64,000 nucleotides of DNA. Source: Pseudomonas sp. AL03 (GTDB lineage: Bacteria > Pseudomonadota > Gammaproteobacteria > Pseudomonadales > Pseudomonadaceae). The DNA is taken from the NCBI RefSeq assembly GCF_029960815.1, contig NZ_JASBRE010000010.1, positions 111,927-175,926 of the forward strand. The letters are read 5' to 3'. The translations under genes and the position numbers were made by a program. Below the pieces are notes generated by a model. The model did no database searches and had not been told where the DNA came from. It worked only from the letters and a program-made list of their open reading frames with translations. The first letter of the stretch is position 1, and each line of letters begins with the position of its first letter. This document shows, piece by piece, positions 27,101 to 35,775 of this stretch.

Positions 27101-28152
27101 CTCAATCCTGGTGGCTGAACCCCTGCAAGCCGATCGATGTTCAAGCGGTCGAGCAGGCGCAGGCCCGTCAACAGCAACTGACCAAGCCTGCCGGCTCCCT
27201 CGGTCGGCTTGAGTCGGTGACCGTGCAATTGGCCGGGTTACAGGGGCAGGTCAAGCCGAGACTGGATCAGCTGTGGATCGCGATTTTTGCCGGTGACCAC
27301 GGCGTGGTCGCGGAAGGGGTGTCGGCATTTCCTCAGGAAGTCACCGGGCAGATGCTGCACAACTTTGTCAGCGGTGGGGCGGCGATCAGCGTGTTGGCGC
27401 GGCAACTCGGGGCCTCCCTGGAAGTGGTCGACCTCGGCACGATTACGCCGTCGTTGAATTTGCCGGGTGTGCGTCACTTGAACATCGGCCCGGGCACAGC
27501 GAATTTCGTCGAAGGGTCGGCCATGACGCCGGCTCAAGGCGAACTCGCTTTGCAGGCTGGCCGCGACAGCGTGCAGCGTGCCATCGCGGCGGGTGCGCAG
27601 TTGTTTATCGGTGGCGAGATGGGCATCGGCAATACCACTGCGGCCAGCGCGTTGGCCTGTGCCTTGCTCGATTGCCCGGTGGTGCATCTGGCCGGGCCGG
27701 GCACGGGTTTGAACGCGGCGGGTGTCAGTCATAAAGTCCAGGTTATCGAGCGCGCTTTGGCACTGCACAGCGCTCAGCGTGGCGATGCGCTGCGAACCCT
27801 GTTCAACCTCGGCGGTTTTGAAATCGCTGCGCTGGTCGGCGCGTATCTGGCGTGTGCCCAGGAAGGCGTCGCGGTGCTGGTGGACGGTTTCATTTGCAGC
27901 GTCGCGGCATTGGTGGCGGTGCGATTGAATCCTGAATGCCGTCAGTGGCTGTTGTTTGGTCATCGCGGCGCCGAGCCGGGTCATCGTCATGTACTGGAAA
28001 CCCTGAATGCCGAACCGCTGCTGGACCTCGGCCTGCGTCTGGGCGAGGGCAGTGGCGCTGCGTTGGCCGTGCCGTTGCTGCGTCTGGCGTGCGACCTTCA
28101 CGGGCAGATGGCGACCTTCGCCGAGGCCGCCGTGGCGGACCGTCCGGCATGA
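27097..28152 (+). CDS. cobT: Nicotinate-nucleotide-dimethylbenzimidazole phosphoribosyltransferase CobT
   Basis: 351 residues; makes alpha-ribazole phosphate from NaMN and DMB, the product of BluB encoded upstream. Family segments [22 protein letters not shown] and [14 protein letters not shown], and [11 protein letters not shown] near the C-terminus, are intact. Overlaps both neighbours by four bases. Confidence 0.96.
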   Translation: MTQSWWLNPCKPIDVQAVEQAQARQQQLTKPAGSLGRLESVTVQLAGLQGQVKPRLDQLWIAIFAGDHGVVAEGVSAFPQEVTGQMLHNFVSGGAAISVLARQLGASLEVVDLGTITPSLNLPGVRHLNIGPGTANFVEGSAMTPAQGELALQAGRDSVQRAIAAGAQLFIGGEMGIGNTTAASALACALLDCPVVHLAGPGTGLNAAGVSHKVQVIERALALHSAQRGDALRTLFNLGGFEIAALVGAYLACAQEGVAVLVDGFICSVAALVAVRLNPECRQWLLFGHRGAEPGHRHVLETLNAEPLLDLGLRLGEGSGAALAVPLLRLACDLHGQMATFAEAAVADRPA

Positions 28153-28724
28153 CCTTGCGCCTGGACCTGTTGCGCCACGGCGAAACCGAACTCGGCGGCG
28201 GCTTGCGCGGCAGCCTCGACGATGCGCTGACCGACAAGGGCTGGGCGCAGATGCGCGCAGCGGTGATCGAGCAGGGGCCATGGGATCGTTTGGTCAGCTC
28301 GCCGTTGCAGCGTTGTGCGCGATTTGCACAAGAACTCGGCGCGCAACTGGGTTTGCCAGTGCAGTTGGATAAAGACGTGCAGGAGCTGCACTTCGGCGCC
28401 TGGGAAGGGCAGAGCGCCGCGGCGCTGATGGACACCGATGCCGAGGCGTTGGGAGTGTTCTGGGCCGACCCTTATGCGTTTACGCCACCTCAAGGTGAGC
28501 GGGTCGTGGATTTTTCGACGCGGGTGTTGGCGGCCGTTGAGCGTTTGCATGCCGCCTACGCCGGCGAGCGGGTGTTGCTGATCAGTCACGGCGGGGTCAT
28601 GCGTTTGTTGCTGGCGCAGGCGCGGGGTTTGCCTCGTGAGCAGTTACTCAACGTCGAAGTCGGGCATGGTGCGTTGTTTTCGCTGTCGGTCGAATCCGGC
28701 GTGTTGTTAAGGGAAGCGACCTGA
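28149..28724 (+). CDS. Alpha-ribazole phosphatase (histidine phosphatase family)
   Basis: 191 residues from the ATG at 28149 ([17 protein letters not shown]), which overlaps the cobT stop. The phosphoacceptor His is in LLRHGETE, the second catalytic His is in [10 protein letters not shown]. In the cob operon context it dephosphorylates alpha-ribazole phosphate or adenosylcobalamin phosphate. The much longer frame beginning at 27936 runs inside cobT and is not used. Sometimes also named cobC, which clashes with the decarboxylase. Confidence 0.92.
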   Translation: MTLRLDLLRHGETELGGGLRGSLDDALTDKGWAQMRAAVIEQGPWDRLVSSPLQRCARFAQELGAQLGLPVQLDKDVQELHFGAWEGQSAAALMDTDAEALGVFWADPYAFTPPQGERVVDFSTRVLAAVERLHAAYAGERVLLISHGGVMRLLLAQARGLPREQLLNVEVGHGALFSLSVESGVLLREAT

Positions 28725-28726
28725 CC

Positions 28727-29458
28727 ATGTTGCCGTTCTGGATCGCCCTGCAATTTTTGAGCAGTTTGCCGGTTCGTCTGCCGAGCATGCCGACGCCACA
28801 GGAATCGGGACGGTCGCTGCTGTTTTATCCGCTGATCGGCCTGTTGTTTGGCGGGATTTTGTGGGCGCTCAACTGGCTGTTACTCGACACCCCGTTGTTG
28901 CTCCATGCAGCGCTGTTGCTGAGCGTTTGGGTGTTGCTCAGTGGTGCCTTGCACCTCGACGGCCTGGCCGATAGCGCCGATGCGTGGCTCGGTGGGTTCG
29001 GTGATCGCGAACGCACGTTGACGATCATGAAGGACCCGCGCAGCGGCCCGATTGCAGTCGTGACGCTGGTGCTGGTGTTGCTGCTCAAGTTCGCCGCGTT
29101 GCTGGCATTGATCGAGCAGCAACACGCCGTTGTCCTGATTATCGTTCCGATGATCGGGCGCAGCGCGATGCTGGGGTTATTCCTGACCACGCCTTATGTG
29201 CGTGCCGGCGGGTTGGGGCAAGCGCTGGCCGATCATCTGCCACGTTTGGCGGGCAAGCAGGTGTTGGCGGTCAGTGCGTTGGCGTGTGTTTTGATCGCCG
29301 GGCTCAGCGGCGTGTTGGCAGTGGCGTTGGCGGCGTTGGTGTTTGTCTGGTTGCGACAGGTGATGCTGCGCCGATTGGGCGGCACGACGGGCGATACGGC
29401 GGGGGCGTTGCTGGAAATTCTCGAAGTCGCGGTGCTGGTGGGATTGGCGATCTGCTGA
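28727..29458 (+). CDS. cobS: Adenosylcobinamide-GDP ribazoletransferase CobS
   Basis: 243-residue polytopic membrane enzyme that joins adenosylcobinamide-GDP and alpha-ribazole, the last assembly step. The family acidic motif HLDGLADSADAWLGG and the block RTLTIMKDPRSGPIAVV are present. It follows the phosphatase by two bases and ends the cob operon, about 35 bases before the first MarR operator; no clear terminator is visible after it. Confidence 0.95.
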   Translation: MLPFWIALQFLSSLPVRLPSMPTPQESGRSLLFYPLIGLLFGGILWALNWLLLDTPLLLHAALLLSVWVLLSGALHLDGLADSADAWLGGFGDRERTLTIMKDPRSGPIAVVTLVLVLLLKFAALLALIEQQHAVVLIIVPMIGRSAMLGLFLTTPYVRAGGLGQALADHLPRLAGKQVLAVSALACVLIAGLSGVLAVALAALVFVWLRQVMLRRLGGTTGDTAGALLEILEVAVLVGLAIC

Positions 29459-29493
29459 ACTTCCCACATCATGTCACTTGATTTAACTCAACC

Positions 29494-29509
29494 GCGGGTA
29501 TATACACGC
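29494..29509. promoter_or_regulatory. MarR operator, imperfect copy (own promoter)
   Basis: gcgggtatatacacgc, one mismatch from the perfect palindrome at 29939-29954, lying four bases before the MarR start codon. Probable autoregulatory site. Confidence 0.6.
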
Positions 29510-29512
29510 ACC

Positions 29513-29917
29513 ATGCTCGACTCCCAATGTTTATGCATCAACCTGCGTCGCGCCGCCCGTGGCGTCAGCAGGCACTACGACGGCGCTCTCGACGGCTTCG
29601 GGATCAACGTTGCCCAGTATTCTCTGCTGTGTAATTTGCAGCGTCTGGATAAGCCGAGTATTTCCACGTTGGCCGAGGCCATGGGGCTGGATCGCAGCAC
29701 CTTGGGGCGCAATCTACGGGTGCTGGAAGGCGAAGGCCTGCTGATGCTGGTTGAGGGCGAAGACATGCGTAACCGCATCGTCATGCTCACCGAGGCCGGT
29801 GTTGAACGGCTGGCAGCGGCCTTGCCGGCCTGGGAAGCGGCGCAACAGCGGTTGATTGATCGCTTGGGTGCCGAGAAACGTGAAACCTTGCTACGACTGC
29901 TGGACGAACTGGCGTGA
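29513..29917 (+). CDS. MarR family transcriptional regulator
   Basis: 134-residue winged-helix protein with the MarR core (NVAQYSLLCNLQRLDKPSISTLAEAMGLDRSTLGRNLRVLEGEGLLMLVEGEDMRNRIVMLTEAG). Starts at 29513 (MLDSQCLCINLRR); its first Cys-rich residues (Cys6, Cys8) could be redox-sensing, which is only a guess. Palindromes before it and before the next gene suggest that it represses itself and the following MFS transporter. Confidence 0.88.
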   Translation: MLDSQCLCINLRRAARGVSRHYDGALDGFGINVAQYSLLCNLQRLDKPSISTLAEAMGLDRSTLGRNLRVLEGEGLLMLVEGEDMRNRIVMLTEAGVERLAAALPAWEAAQQRLIDRLGAEKRETLLRLLDELA

Positions 29918-29938
29918 TGCTGGTTTTTCCGATCTTAA

Positions 29939-29954
29939 GCGGGTATATACCCGC
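29939..29954. promoter_or_regulatory. MarR operator, perfect 16-bp palindrome
   Basis: gcgggtatatacccgc is a perfect palindrome 15 bases before the MFS start codon, placed to block transcription or overlap the -10 region (tatata). Confidence 0.65.
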
Positions 29955-29969
29955 TACCGGAGAATAAGA

Positions 29970-31178
29970 ATGACATCGATGTGGCGTACGTGCGGTTGGG
30001 TTCTGTTGGGGAGTGCGCTGATTCTCGCGTTGTCCTTGGGCGTACGGCACGGCTTCGGGCTGTTTCTGGCGCCGATGAGTGCCGAGTTCGGCTGGGGGCG
30101 TGAGACGTTTGCCTTCGCCATTGCCTTGCAAAACCTGATCTGGGGCCTGGCGCAGCCCTTCACTGGCGCGCTGGCCGACCGCTTTGGCGCCGCGAAAGTG
30201 GTGCTGGTCGGCGGTGTCCTGTATGCGTTGGGTCTGGTGTTCATGGGCCTGTCGGATTCGGCCGTGACTTTGTCCCTGAGTGCCGGCTTGTTGATCGGTA
30301 TTGGCCTGTCGGGCACTTCGTTCTCAGTGATCCTTGGCGTGGTCGGCCGCGCGGTGCCGCCAGAGAAACGCAGCATGGGCATGGGCATTGCCAGCGCCGC
30401 CGGTTCTTTCGGCCAGTTCGCCATGTTGCCCGGTACGCTGGGGTTGATCGGCTGGCTCGGCTGGTCCGCTGCGTTACTGGTGTTGGGTCTGTTGGTGGCG
30501 CTGATCGTGCCGCTGGTGAGCATGCTCAAGGACAAGCCGCTACCGGTGTTCGGCCATGAACAAACGCTGTCCGAAGCATTGCGCGAAGCCTGTTCCCATT
30601 CGGGGTTCTGGCTGCTGGCGTTCGGCTTCTTTGTCTGCGGTTTCCAGGTGGTATTCATCGGCGTGCACTTACCAGCTTATCTGGTGGATCAGCACCTCCC
30701 GGCGACTGTCGGCACTACGGTGCTGGCGTTGATCGGGCTGTTCAATATTTTCGGTACCTACACGGCGGGCTGGCTCGGCGGGCGGATGTCCAAGCCGCGT
30801 TTGCTCACCGGCCTGTACCTGCTGCGGGCAGTGGTGATTGGGTTGTTCCTGTGGGCGCCAGTCACGACGACCACCGCGTACCTGTTCGGCATGGCAATGG
30901 GTTTCCTGTGGCTGTCGACCGTGCCCTTGACCAACGGCACCGTCGCGACCTTGTTCGGCGTGCGAAATCTGTCCATGCTCGGTGGGATTGTTTTCCTGTT
31001 TCACCAGCTCGGATCGTTCCTCGGCGGCTGGTTGGGCGGGGTGGTGTACGACCGAACCGGGAGCTATGACTTGATCTGGCAAGTAGCGATTCTCTTGAGC
31101 CTGTTCGCCGCAGCGCTGAACTGGCCGGTGCGTGAGCGGCCGGTGGCGCGTCTGCAAACACAGATGAGTGCGCTATGA
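29970..31178 (+). CDS. MFS transporter under MarR control
   Basis: 402 residues, about 12 hydrophobic helices, MFS signature GALADRFGAAKVVLVGG after helix 2. Begins MTSMWRTCGWVLLGSALILALSLGVRHGFGLFLAPMSAEFGWGRETFAFA, similar to the oxalate/formate and monocarboxylate-type MFS group. Substrate unknown. GGAGAA lies before the ATG at 29970. A 40-residue membrane peptide is encoded in a four-base overlap with its end. Confidence 0.85.
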   Translation: MTSMWRTCGWVLLGSALILALSLGVRHGFGLFLAPMSAEFGWGRETFAFAIALQNLIWGLAQPFTGALADRFGAAKVVLVGGVLYALGLVFMGLSDSAVTLSLSAGLLIGIGLSGTSFSVILGVVGRAVPPEKRSMGMGIASAAGSFGQFAMLPGTLGLIGWLGWSAALLVLGLLVALIVPLVSMLKDKPLPVFGHEQTLSEALREACSHSGFWLLAFGFFVCGFQVVFIGVHLPAYLVDQHLPATVGTTVLALIGLFNIFGTYTAGWLGGRMSKPRLLTGLYLLRAVVIGLFLWAPVTTTTAYLFGMAMGFLWLSTVPLTNGTVATLFGVRNLSMLGGIVFLFHQLGSFLGGWLGGVVYDRTGSYDLIWQVAILLSLFAAALNWPVRERPVARLQTQMSAL

Positions 31179-31297
31179 ACAGCCTCTGGCCGCAGATCGC
31201 TGTCGTCGCTGTCTGCGCCTTGCTGCTGGCCCTGTCGTGGTGGGGCTGGCATCAGGGCGGGCTGGCGTTGATGCAACTGGGCATGGGTGCTTGCTAG
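31175..31297 (+). CDS. 40-residue single-span membrane peptide coupled to the MFS gene
   Basis: The frame starts at ATG 31175 inside the MFS stop (ATGA) and encodes MNSLWPQIAVVAVCALLLA followed by LSWWGWHQGGLALMQLGMGAC. It has one hydrophobic helix of about 17 residues, then a Trp-rich stretch and a C-terminal Cys. The start coupling and codon usage support translation. Such peptides can be subunits or regulators of a transporter, but no function is known. The nearest alternative is a chance frame. Confidence 0.55.
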   Translation: MNSLWPQIAVVAVCALLLALSWWGWHQGGLALMQLGMGAC

Positions 31298-31352
31298 CAG
31301 GCGGTGAGGGCGAGTAACTTCGTTGTTGACGATTTCTCAAGGATGCACCGAC

Positions 31353-31904
31353 ATGCTAATGCGCTGGCTCGCAGTACCCGCGTTACTGGTAGCGTTTAGT
31401 GGATGGGCTCAAGCGGCAGAGTGCCCGGACCTTTTGCAAGGCTCGTTGCCCAAGCTGCGCGCCAAGGAATCCATCGACCTGTGCCAGCGCTTCGCCGGCA
31501 AACCGCTGGTGGTGGTCAATACCGCAAGCTTCTGTGGTTTTGCCCCGCAGTTCAAAAGCCTTGAGGCGCTGAATCAGCGTTACAAGGATCAGGGGCTGGA
31601 GGTGATCGGCGTTCCGTCCAACGACTTCAAGCAAGAGTCCAAGGATGGCGAAGAGACTGCCAAGGTCTGCTACGTGAACTACGGCGTGACGTTCACCATG
31701 ACTGAACCGCAGAAAGTCCGCGGTGATGACGCGACTCACTTGTTCAAGATCATCGCCAAGCAGAGCACTGCGCCGAAGTGGAACTTCTACAAATATGTGG
31801 TCGATCGCAAGGGTAAGGTGATCGCCAATTTCTCCAGCCTGACCACGCCTGACGATCCCGAGTTCATCGAGGCGGTGGAGAAAGCCCTGGCCTCGCAACC
31901 CTGA
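31353..31904 (+). CDS. Exported glutathione-peroxidase-like protein
   Basis: 183 residues with a signal peptide (cleavage near SGWAQA/AEC) and a thioredoxin-like peroxidase fold. The peroxidatic residue is Cys61 in VNTASFCGF and Trp143 lies in [13 protein letters not shown], both as in the family. The catalytic-tetrad Gln of the usual CNQF motif is replaced by Asp91 (PSNDFKQE). It is probably a periplasmic thiol peroxidase, perhaps thioredoxin-like in donor, rather than a glutathione enzyme. The ATG at 31353 is chosen (AGGATG upstream). Confidence 0.85.
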   Translation: MLMRWLAVPALLVAFSGWAQAAECPDLLQGSLPKLRAKESIDLCQRFAGKPLVVVNTASFCGFAPQFKSLEALNQRYKDQGLEVIGVPSNDFKQESKDGEETAKVCYVNYGVTFTMTEPQKVRGDDATHLFKIIAKQSTAPKWNFYKYVVDRKGKVIANFSSLTTPDDPEFIEAVEKALASQP

Positions 31905-31915
31905 TCCACACCCGT

Positions 31916-31957
31916 AAAAAAGCCCCGCCTCTGTACAAGAGAGCGGGGCTTTTTTTA
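31916..31957. terminator. Bidirectional intrinsic terminator
   Basis: aaaaaagccccgc (31916-31928) pairs with gcggggctttttt (31943-31955), between convergent peroxidase and FadL genes. Confidence 0.9.
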
Positions 31958-31993
31958 TTCAGGCGGCGAGTGGTTCAGGCTCGCCGGGAATCA

Positions 31994-33262
31994 TCAGAAG
32001 CGGTAGGTCGCACCGACACCGAAACCGTTCGCCGAGTTTTCATACTTGGCGCTGTAGGTCTGGCGGCCGTTGCTGTTGTTGACCTTGACCGACTCTTCGA
32101 CCAGGTACGAGTACGCAACGTCGATGGTCAGGTCGTCGGTCGGGCTCCAGCCAGCGCCCAGGCTGAAAATCTTGCGATCGCCAGTCGGGATGCGTGGGGA
32201 ACGGTTTTCGTTATTGGTCGGAGCCTGGTCAACCGACAAACCGGTACGCAGGACCCATTGCTTGTTCACCTTATACGAAGCACCAATGGCGTGAGCCCAG
32301 GTGTCGTGCCAGTTCTGCTCTTCGGTGATGGTACCAAACCGGCTGTTCAGTGCAGCAGGAACGCCACTGTTCTCAACGCTGATTTCTTTCAGGCGGCTCC
32401 AGCGAGTCCAGGTGCTGCCTGCGTAGAGAGTCCATTGGTCGTCCAGCTGGTGAGTAACCGAGAAGTCGACCGACTCAGGCGTGGTGATGTCCAGCGACGC
32501 GTCGTACTTCTGGCTTGGGTTCTGACCCAGGGCGCCGAGGAGGTTGTAGTTGACCTTGGTGTCACCTTCGAGCTTGTACTTCACTTTCGAGTGGTAGGTC
32601 AGGCCGACGCGAGTGCTGTCGGTGGCTTGAACCAGGATACCGACGTTATAACCCAGTGCGGTGTCGTCACCCTTGATCTTGACGGTGCCGTCCGCAGCAA
32701 GCGGGTTCAGCGACACGTTCGATTCCAGCTTGCCGTCAATGCGGTTGATGGTCGGACCGAAACCGATAGACACCGTGTCGTTGAAGGCGTAGCTGACGGT
32801 TGGTTGCAGGGTGACGATTTTGACTTCGCTCTTGCTACCAAAATAACGGCCGGCAAAGCCGTTCTCGTAATCGGTCACCAGACCGAATGGCGCGTACATG
32901 CCCACACCGAATGCCCAATGCTCGTCGATTGGCTTGACGTAGTAGCCCATCGGCACGGCGATGAATGGAACCATGTCGCCGTCGTTGGTGCCACCGTTCG
33001 GACGGGAGCTGGCATCACTGATATCGGTGTGTGCGTCGAGGAATGCAGCGCCGCCGGTCACTTGTTCGCGCTTGAGACGCGACATGCCGGCAGGGTTGCC
33101 AAAAATAGTGCTTGCGTCGTCGGCAGATGAAGATCGCCCGGCAAAACCTGTACCCATCCCGCTGATGCTTTGTTCGTTGATGGCGAAGCCACTTGCAAAG
33201 ATCTGGGTGGATGCCAGGGTAACGGCGACGCTAAGGGCGGTTTTGAGCATGACTTTTTTCAT
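31994..33262 (-). CDS. Outer-membrane FadL/OmpP1/TodX family porin
   Basis: 422 residues; signal peptide MKKVMLKTALSVAVTLASTQIFA, then SGFAINEQSISGMGTGFAGRSSSADDASTIFGNPAGMSRL, the FadL N-terminal hatch with its NPAG motif. The rest alternates as a 14-stranded barrel and ends in YRF, a C-terminal aromatic typical of outer-membrane proteins. The family imports long-chain fatty acids or hydrophobic aromatics. Alone on the minus strand. Confidence 0.93.
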   Translation of the reverse strand: MKKVMLKTALSVAVTLASTQIFASGFAINEQSISGMGTGFAGRSSSADDASTIFGNPAGMSRLKREQVTGGAAFLDAHTDISDASSRPNGGTNDGDMVPFIAVPMGYYVKPIDEHWAFGVGMYAPFGLVTDYENGFAGRYFGSKSEVKIVTLQPTVSYAFNDTVSIGFGPTINRIDGKLESNVSLNPLAADGTVKIKGDDTALGYNVGILVQATDSTRVGLTYHSKVKYKLEGDTKVNYNLLGALGQNPSQKYDASLDITTPESVDFSVTHQLDDQWTLYAGSTWTRWSRLKEISVENSGVPAALNSRFGTITEEQNWHDTWAHAIGASYKVNKQWVLRTGLSVDQAPTNNENRSPRIPTGDRKIFSLGAGWSPTDDLTIDVAYSYLVEESVKVNNSNGRQTYSAKYENSANGFGVGATYRF

Positions 33263-33407
33263 TATTAGAACTCCTGGTGATCACCGGGGCGAAAATTACC
33301 AACATTTTCGTCCCAGCGCTATAGGCTGTATGGCTTGATTTAGAGCGGTTTTGTAGGACAATCCGACCAAGTTCGCGGCATTTGCGCGATCTTGTGGAAA
33401 TAGCGGA

Positions 33408-33890
33408 TCAGCAGGCGACCTGATTCATCGGTGAAACACAGGTTTGCCAGGCGCAGGTGAAGTCTCTCAGGCGTCCTTGAGGCTGGAAGGTCTGGCGCCA
33501 GATGCGGGCCATTCCCAGCAGGTCGCCTGCTTCGGGGAGCGGGGTGTTCTGTTCTTCTACCAGCAGCCAAGCGATGGCAGTGGCATAACGCAGGTTGACG
33601 GTCAATTCGAGGTGCGGACCACTCAGGAAAGCATGTTGGCTGGCCAAACCGCGAACCAGGCTTGCGCGTTCCGGGTCCAGTGCCAGGTAGTGGTCCCAAA
33701 GTGCCTGGTGGCGGGGTTCGGCGATTCGGTACAGGCCGTGCCCACGGCGGTCATGCAGGGCAGTACCCAGGGCTGACTGGCTGGCGGCGATGCCCAGCAG
33801 CAGGGATTCGGCAGTTGCGCTATGACGCCCGAGGTAAATCAACGTCGGGCGGATCACATAACGGCACAGTTCGCTGGCAGCGATACCCAT
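33408..33890 (-). CDS. Conserved hypothetical protein (160 aa)
   Basis: Begins MGIAASELCRYVIRPTLIYLGRHSATAESLLLGIAASQSALGTALHDRRGHGLYRIAEPRH; soluble and helix-rich, with no signal peptide. I believe it is conserved in pseudomonads but I do not recognise a domain. The HDRRGHGLYRI segment slightly resembles phage muramidase-like proteins, but without a catalytic pattern I would not name it. It has the same orientation as fadL, about 145 bases upstream of it. Confidence 0.6.
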   Translation of the reverse strand: MGIAASELCRYVIRPTLIYLGRHSATAESLLLGIAASQSALGTALHDRRGHGLYRIAEPRHQALWDHYLALDPERASLVRGLASQHAFLSGPHLELTVNLRYATAIAWLLVEEQNTPLPEAGDLLGMARIWRQTFQPQGRLRDFTCAWQTCVSPMNQVAC

Positions 33891-34114
33891 AAAGCCCTCG
33901 AAACATGAAAGGGTCGGCGAGACCTGAAAGGAGCGTTGGCAGCGGGTGAATCGACTCAGGCTCGCCGGAAGCGGATCAATCCGCTTGAGTTGAAGTGTAG
34001 TGTCATATTCGCGCCGTAAAGGCCTGTTTTTACAATATTTCCGGCTTCGAGTTATAACCCTTATATCGGTTAGTGCTTAAGCGGTGACAGCGAAAAGAGA
34101 AATTTCGGGCAATA

Positions 34115-34146
34115 AAAAGCCCCGCTTTTTGAGCAGGGCTTTTGAG
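34115..34146. terminator. Intrinsic terminator for the 76-residue gene
   Basis: aaaagccccgct and agcagggctttt form a stem with one mismatch around ttttg. On the minus strand it is followed by a T run and ends the gene at 34168-34398. Confidence 0.7.
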
Positions 34147-34167
34147 GTTTTCAGCCTTTCTGACGTG

Positions 34168-34398
34168 TCAGGCAACCAGTGCCTGACGGGTACGATCGAT
34201 CACGGCCTGCAGCGGCTCGGCGCTGGAGTATTGATCGGGGTACAGGCGTTCGCTGTGACGAGCGATGCCGTGTTCGTTGACCAGGGTGAAGCTGAAGCAG
34301 CCTTTGCGAGCCGCCATGATCAGGCAGTTCATTGGTGCAAAAGCGTTGGTCAGGGTGCGGATGGCATCCTGGGTGTGGATTTGAGTAGACATAGTCAT
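34168..34398 (-). CDS. Small conserved protein (76 aa), unknown function
   Basis: Begins MTMSTQIHTQDAIRTLTNAFAPMNCLIMAARKGCFSFTLVNEHGIARHSERLYPDQYSSAE; soluble. AGGAA lies seven bases before the ATG at 34398. The upstream leader contains an inverted repeat (gttccagt/actggaac, 34446-34496). A terminator follows. I recognise it as a pseudomonad-type small protein with no assigned role. Confidence 0.65.
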   Translation of the reverse strand: MTMSTQIHTQDAIRTLTNAFAPMNCLIMAARKGCFSFTLVNEHGIARHSERLYPDQYSSAEPLQAVIDRTRQALVA

Positions 34399-35390
34399 TG
34401 GGTGTTCCTACAAGCGACACGGATAAGAACCGTGCAAAGTTAAAACGTTCCAGTGACGACGACCACCATTGGTCGAACGAAGAACCCGACTGGAACAAAG
34501 CAGCCAGTTTGAAGCGCTGATAAATTGGCGCGCTTGGGCTGGCAGGTAGGTACTTAGGAGGGCAGGCAACACATCAAGGGCAAAGGTTCTGGGCCCGGGG
34601 TGAAGATCCTGATCAATTTGCAGGTTGGTTCGGTCAGAGTAAGTGAGCTTCGCAACACCCTTTGCTTTCGATTCAAAGGCTGTGTTGACGCAAGGTTTAC
34701 CTGGAAACCATCGAGGTGGTCGATCCCGCTTTGTCGGTGGAGGCTTCCTAGGGGAAGGCTGACCGGGAGGATTTGTTCGACCAGAATTGACTTTCAGCTT
34801 GGTACTAACGCCGCGGATACTAACGGATTGAAAAGCTGAAGGGAAGTGAATTAGCGAAAAAAGTTATTTTGACGCCCCTCATTCAACGTCCGGCTTGGCG
34901 CTCGGAAAGGTCATTACCCGCAGACGCGCCCTGTAATAGCACAAGTTCCGACCGTTGGTAGTCGAGATTCATTGGGTCGGCATCAGCCCGGACCGCGGGT
35001 TTGCCAAGGTTTGTCCCCACGGCTAACGACCCAATGCGCCGAAAAAGCGCATCGATATAACTGCCTCGAAGGTACTTGTGCACATAAGTCACACACGTTG
35101 TCACGACGCTGTCATCTTCCCTTCAAACGCAGTGGGTGCCTGTAACCGAAATTTAAGTCAATGAAAAACATCGCTTTTTTTTGCTGGTGAAAAAATCGTC
35201 AGTTTGACTGCGAGCCCCATTCCATAGGGCTTTGCGAGAGTTCAAAGGCGGTTGTCCACTGAGTTATCCACAGCTTCTGTGGATTGTCCCGAGCGCTTGC
35301 TCTAGGACGGGCGTGCAGGGTTTTTTAGGCTTTACCTGTAAGAAAAAAAGAGTAGAGTGGCGCGCCTTCCGACATGCCCCACAGTGCTTT
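34399..35390. other. About 1 kb without a recognisable gene
   Basis: 992 bases that look less GC-rich than the flanks. All frames are short or have no plausible ribosome site. The best is a GTG-initiated 73-codon minus frame (34883-35104) that resembles nothing I know. The stretch holds an inverted repeat at 34446-34496 and the DnaA-box cluster at 35252-35286. It may hold a small RNA, but I see no family match. Confidence 0.5.
35252..35286. promoter_or_regulatory. DnaA-box cluster
   Basis: A perfect consensus box TTATCCACA at 35264-35272 is flanked by TTGTCCACT (35252-35260, 7 of 9) and, inverted, TGTGGATTG (35278-35286, 7 of 9 to TGTGGATAA). The central part is also an 8-base palindrome with a 3-base spacer (35266-35284). 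Confidence 0.55.
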
Positions 35391-35714
35391 ATGAAGTTTC
35401 GTTCAGTATCAGTTGCTGCCGCCTCGACACCTCCCAGCGTTACTCCGCCCATACGATTTTCGATGCGTGTGGCTGAGTGGTTGCTGGACAGCCCGCGTCT
35501 GGGCGAAAACGCCCACGTCAAACATTTCGCCGGACGTTTGCTAAAGCAACCGGCCCGTGAAGGGGTCGTGTCCGCTCAAAGCCGTCTCGGTCAATTGATG
35601 TGTCGTGAATGCGGGAATGCCCGGGATCGCCGTATCGGCCAGGACCTTTTGCGTCAGGCCGCGCGGGGAGGGGATCGGCGTGCCCAGCAGGCGCTTGGTC
35701 TGATCGAAGACTGA
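35391..35714 (+). CDS. Small Sel1-repeat-like protein (107 aa)
   Basis: Starts MKFRSVSVAAASTPPSVTPPIRFSMRVAEWLLDSPRLGENAHVKHFAGRLLKQPAREGVVSAQSRLGQLMC, with one or two Sel1/TPR-like helical units (EGVVSAQSRLGQLM, GGDRRAQQALGLIED). Such repeats mediate protein contacts. No signal peptide. The ATG at 35391 has a weak ribosome site. The longer frame from 35232 runs through the DnaA-box cluster and is unlikely. Confidence 0.68.
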   Translation: MKFRSVSVAAASTPPSVTPPIRFSMRVAEWLLDSPRLGENAHVKHFAGRLLKQPAREGVVSAQSRLGQLMCRECGNARDRRIGQDLLRQAARGGDRRAQQALGLIED

Positions 35715-35775
35715 GCTGTCCAAGACCTGACGCCTTGGTTAACCTTCAAGCTTTATTTAATTGGCAGGAGTGGCT

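Noticed and set aside
27936..28148. Upstream extension of the alpha-ribazole phosphatase frame
   Set aside because: It is inside cobT in another frame; the ATG at 28149 overlaps the cobT stop.
34883..35104. Minus-strand GTG frame of 73 codons
   Set aside because: No ribosome site of note, no recognised domain and no supporting neighbour. Kept only as a low-value possibility in the gene-poor stretch.
35464..35500. tRNA-like gtggctgagtgg motif
   Set aside because: No acceptor stem or T-loop follows, and the stretch is inside the Sel1-like coding frame.
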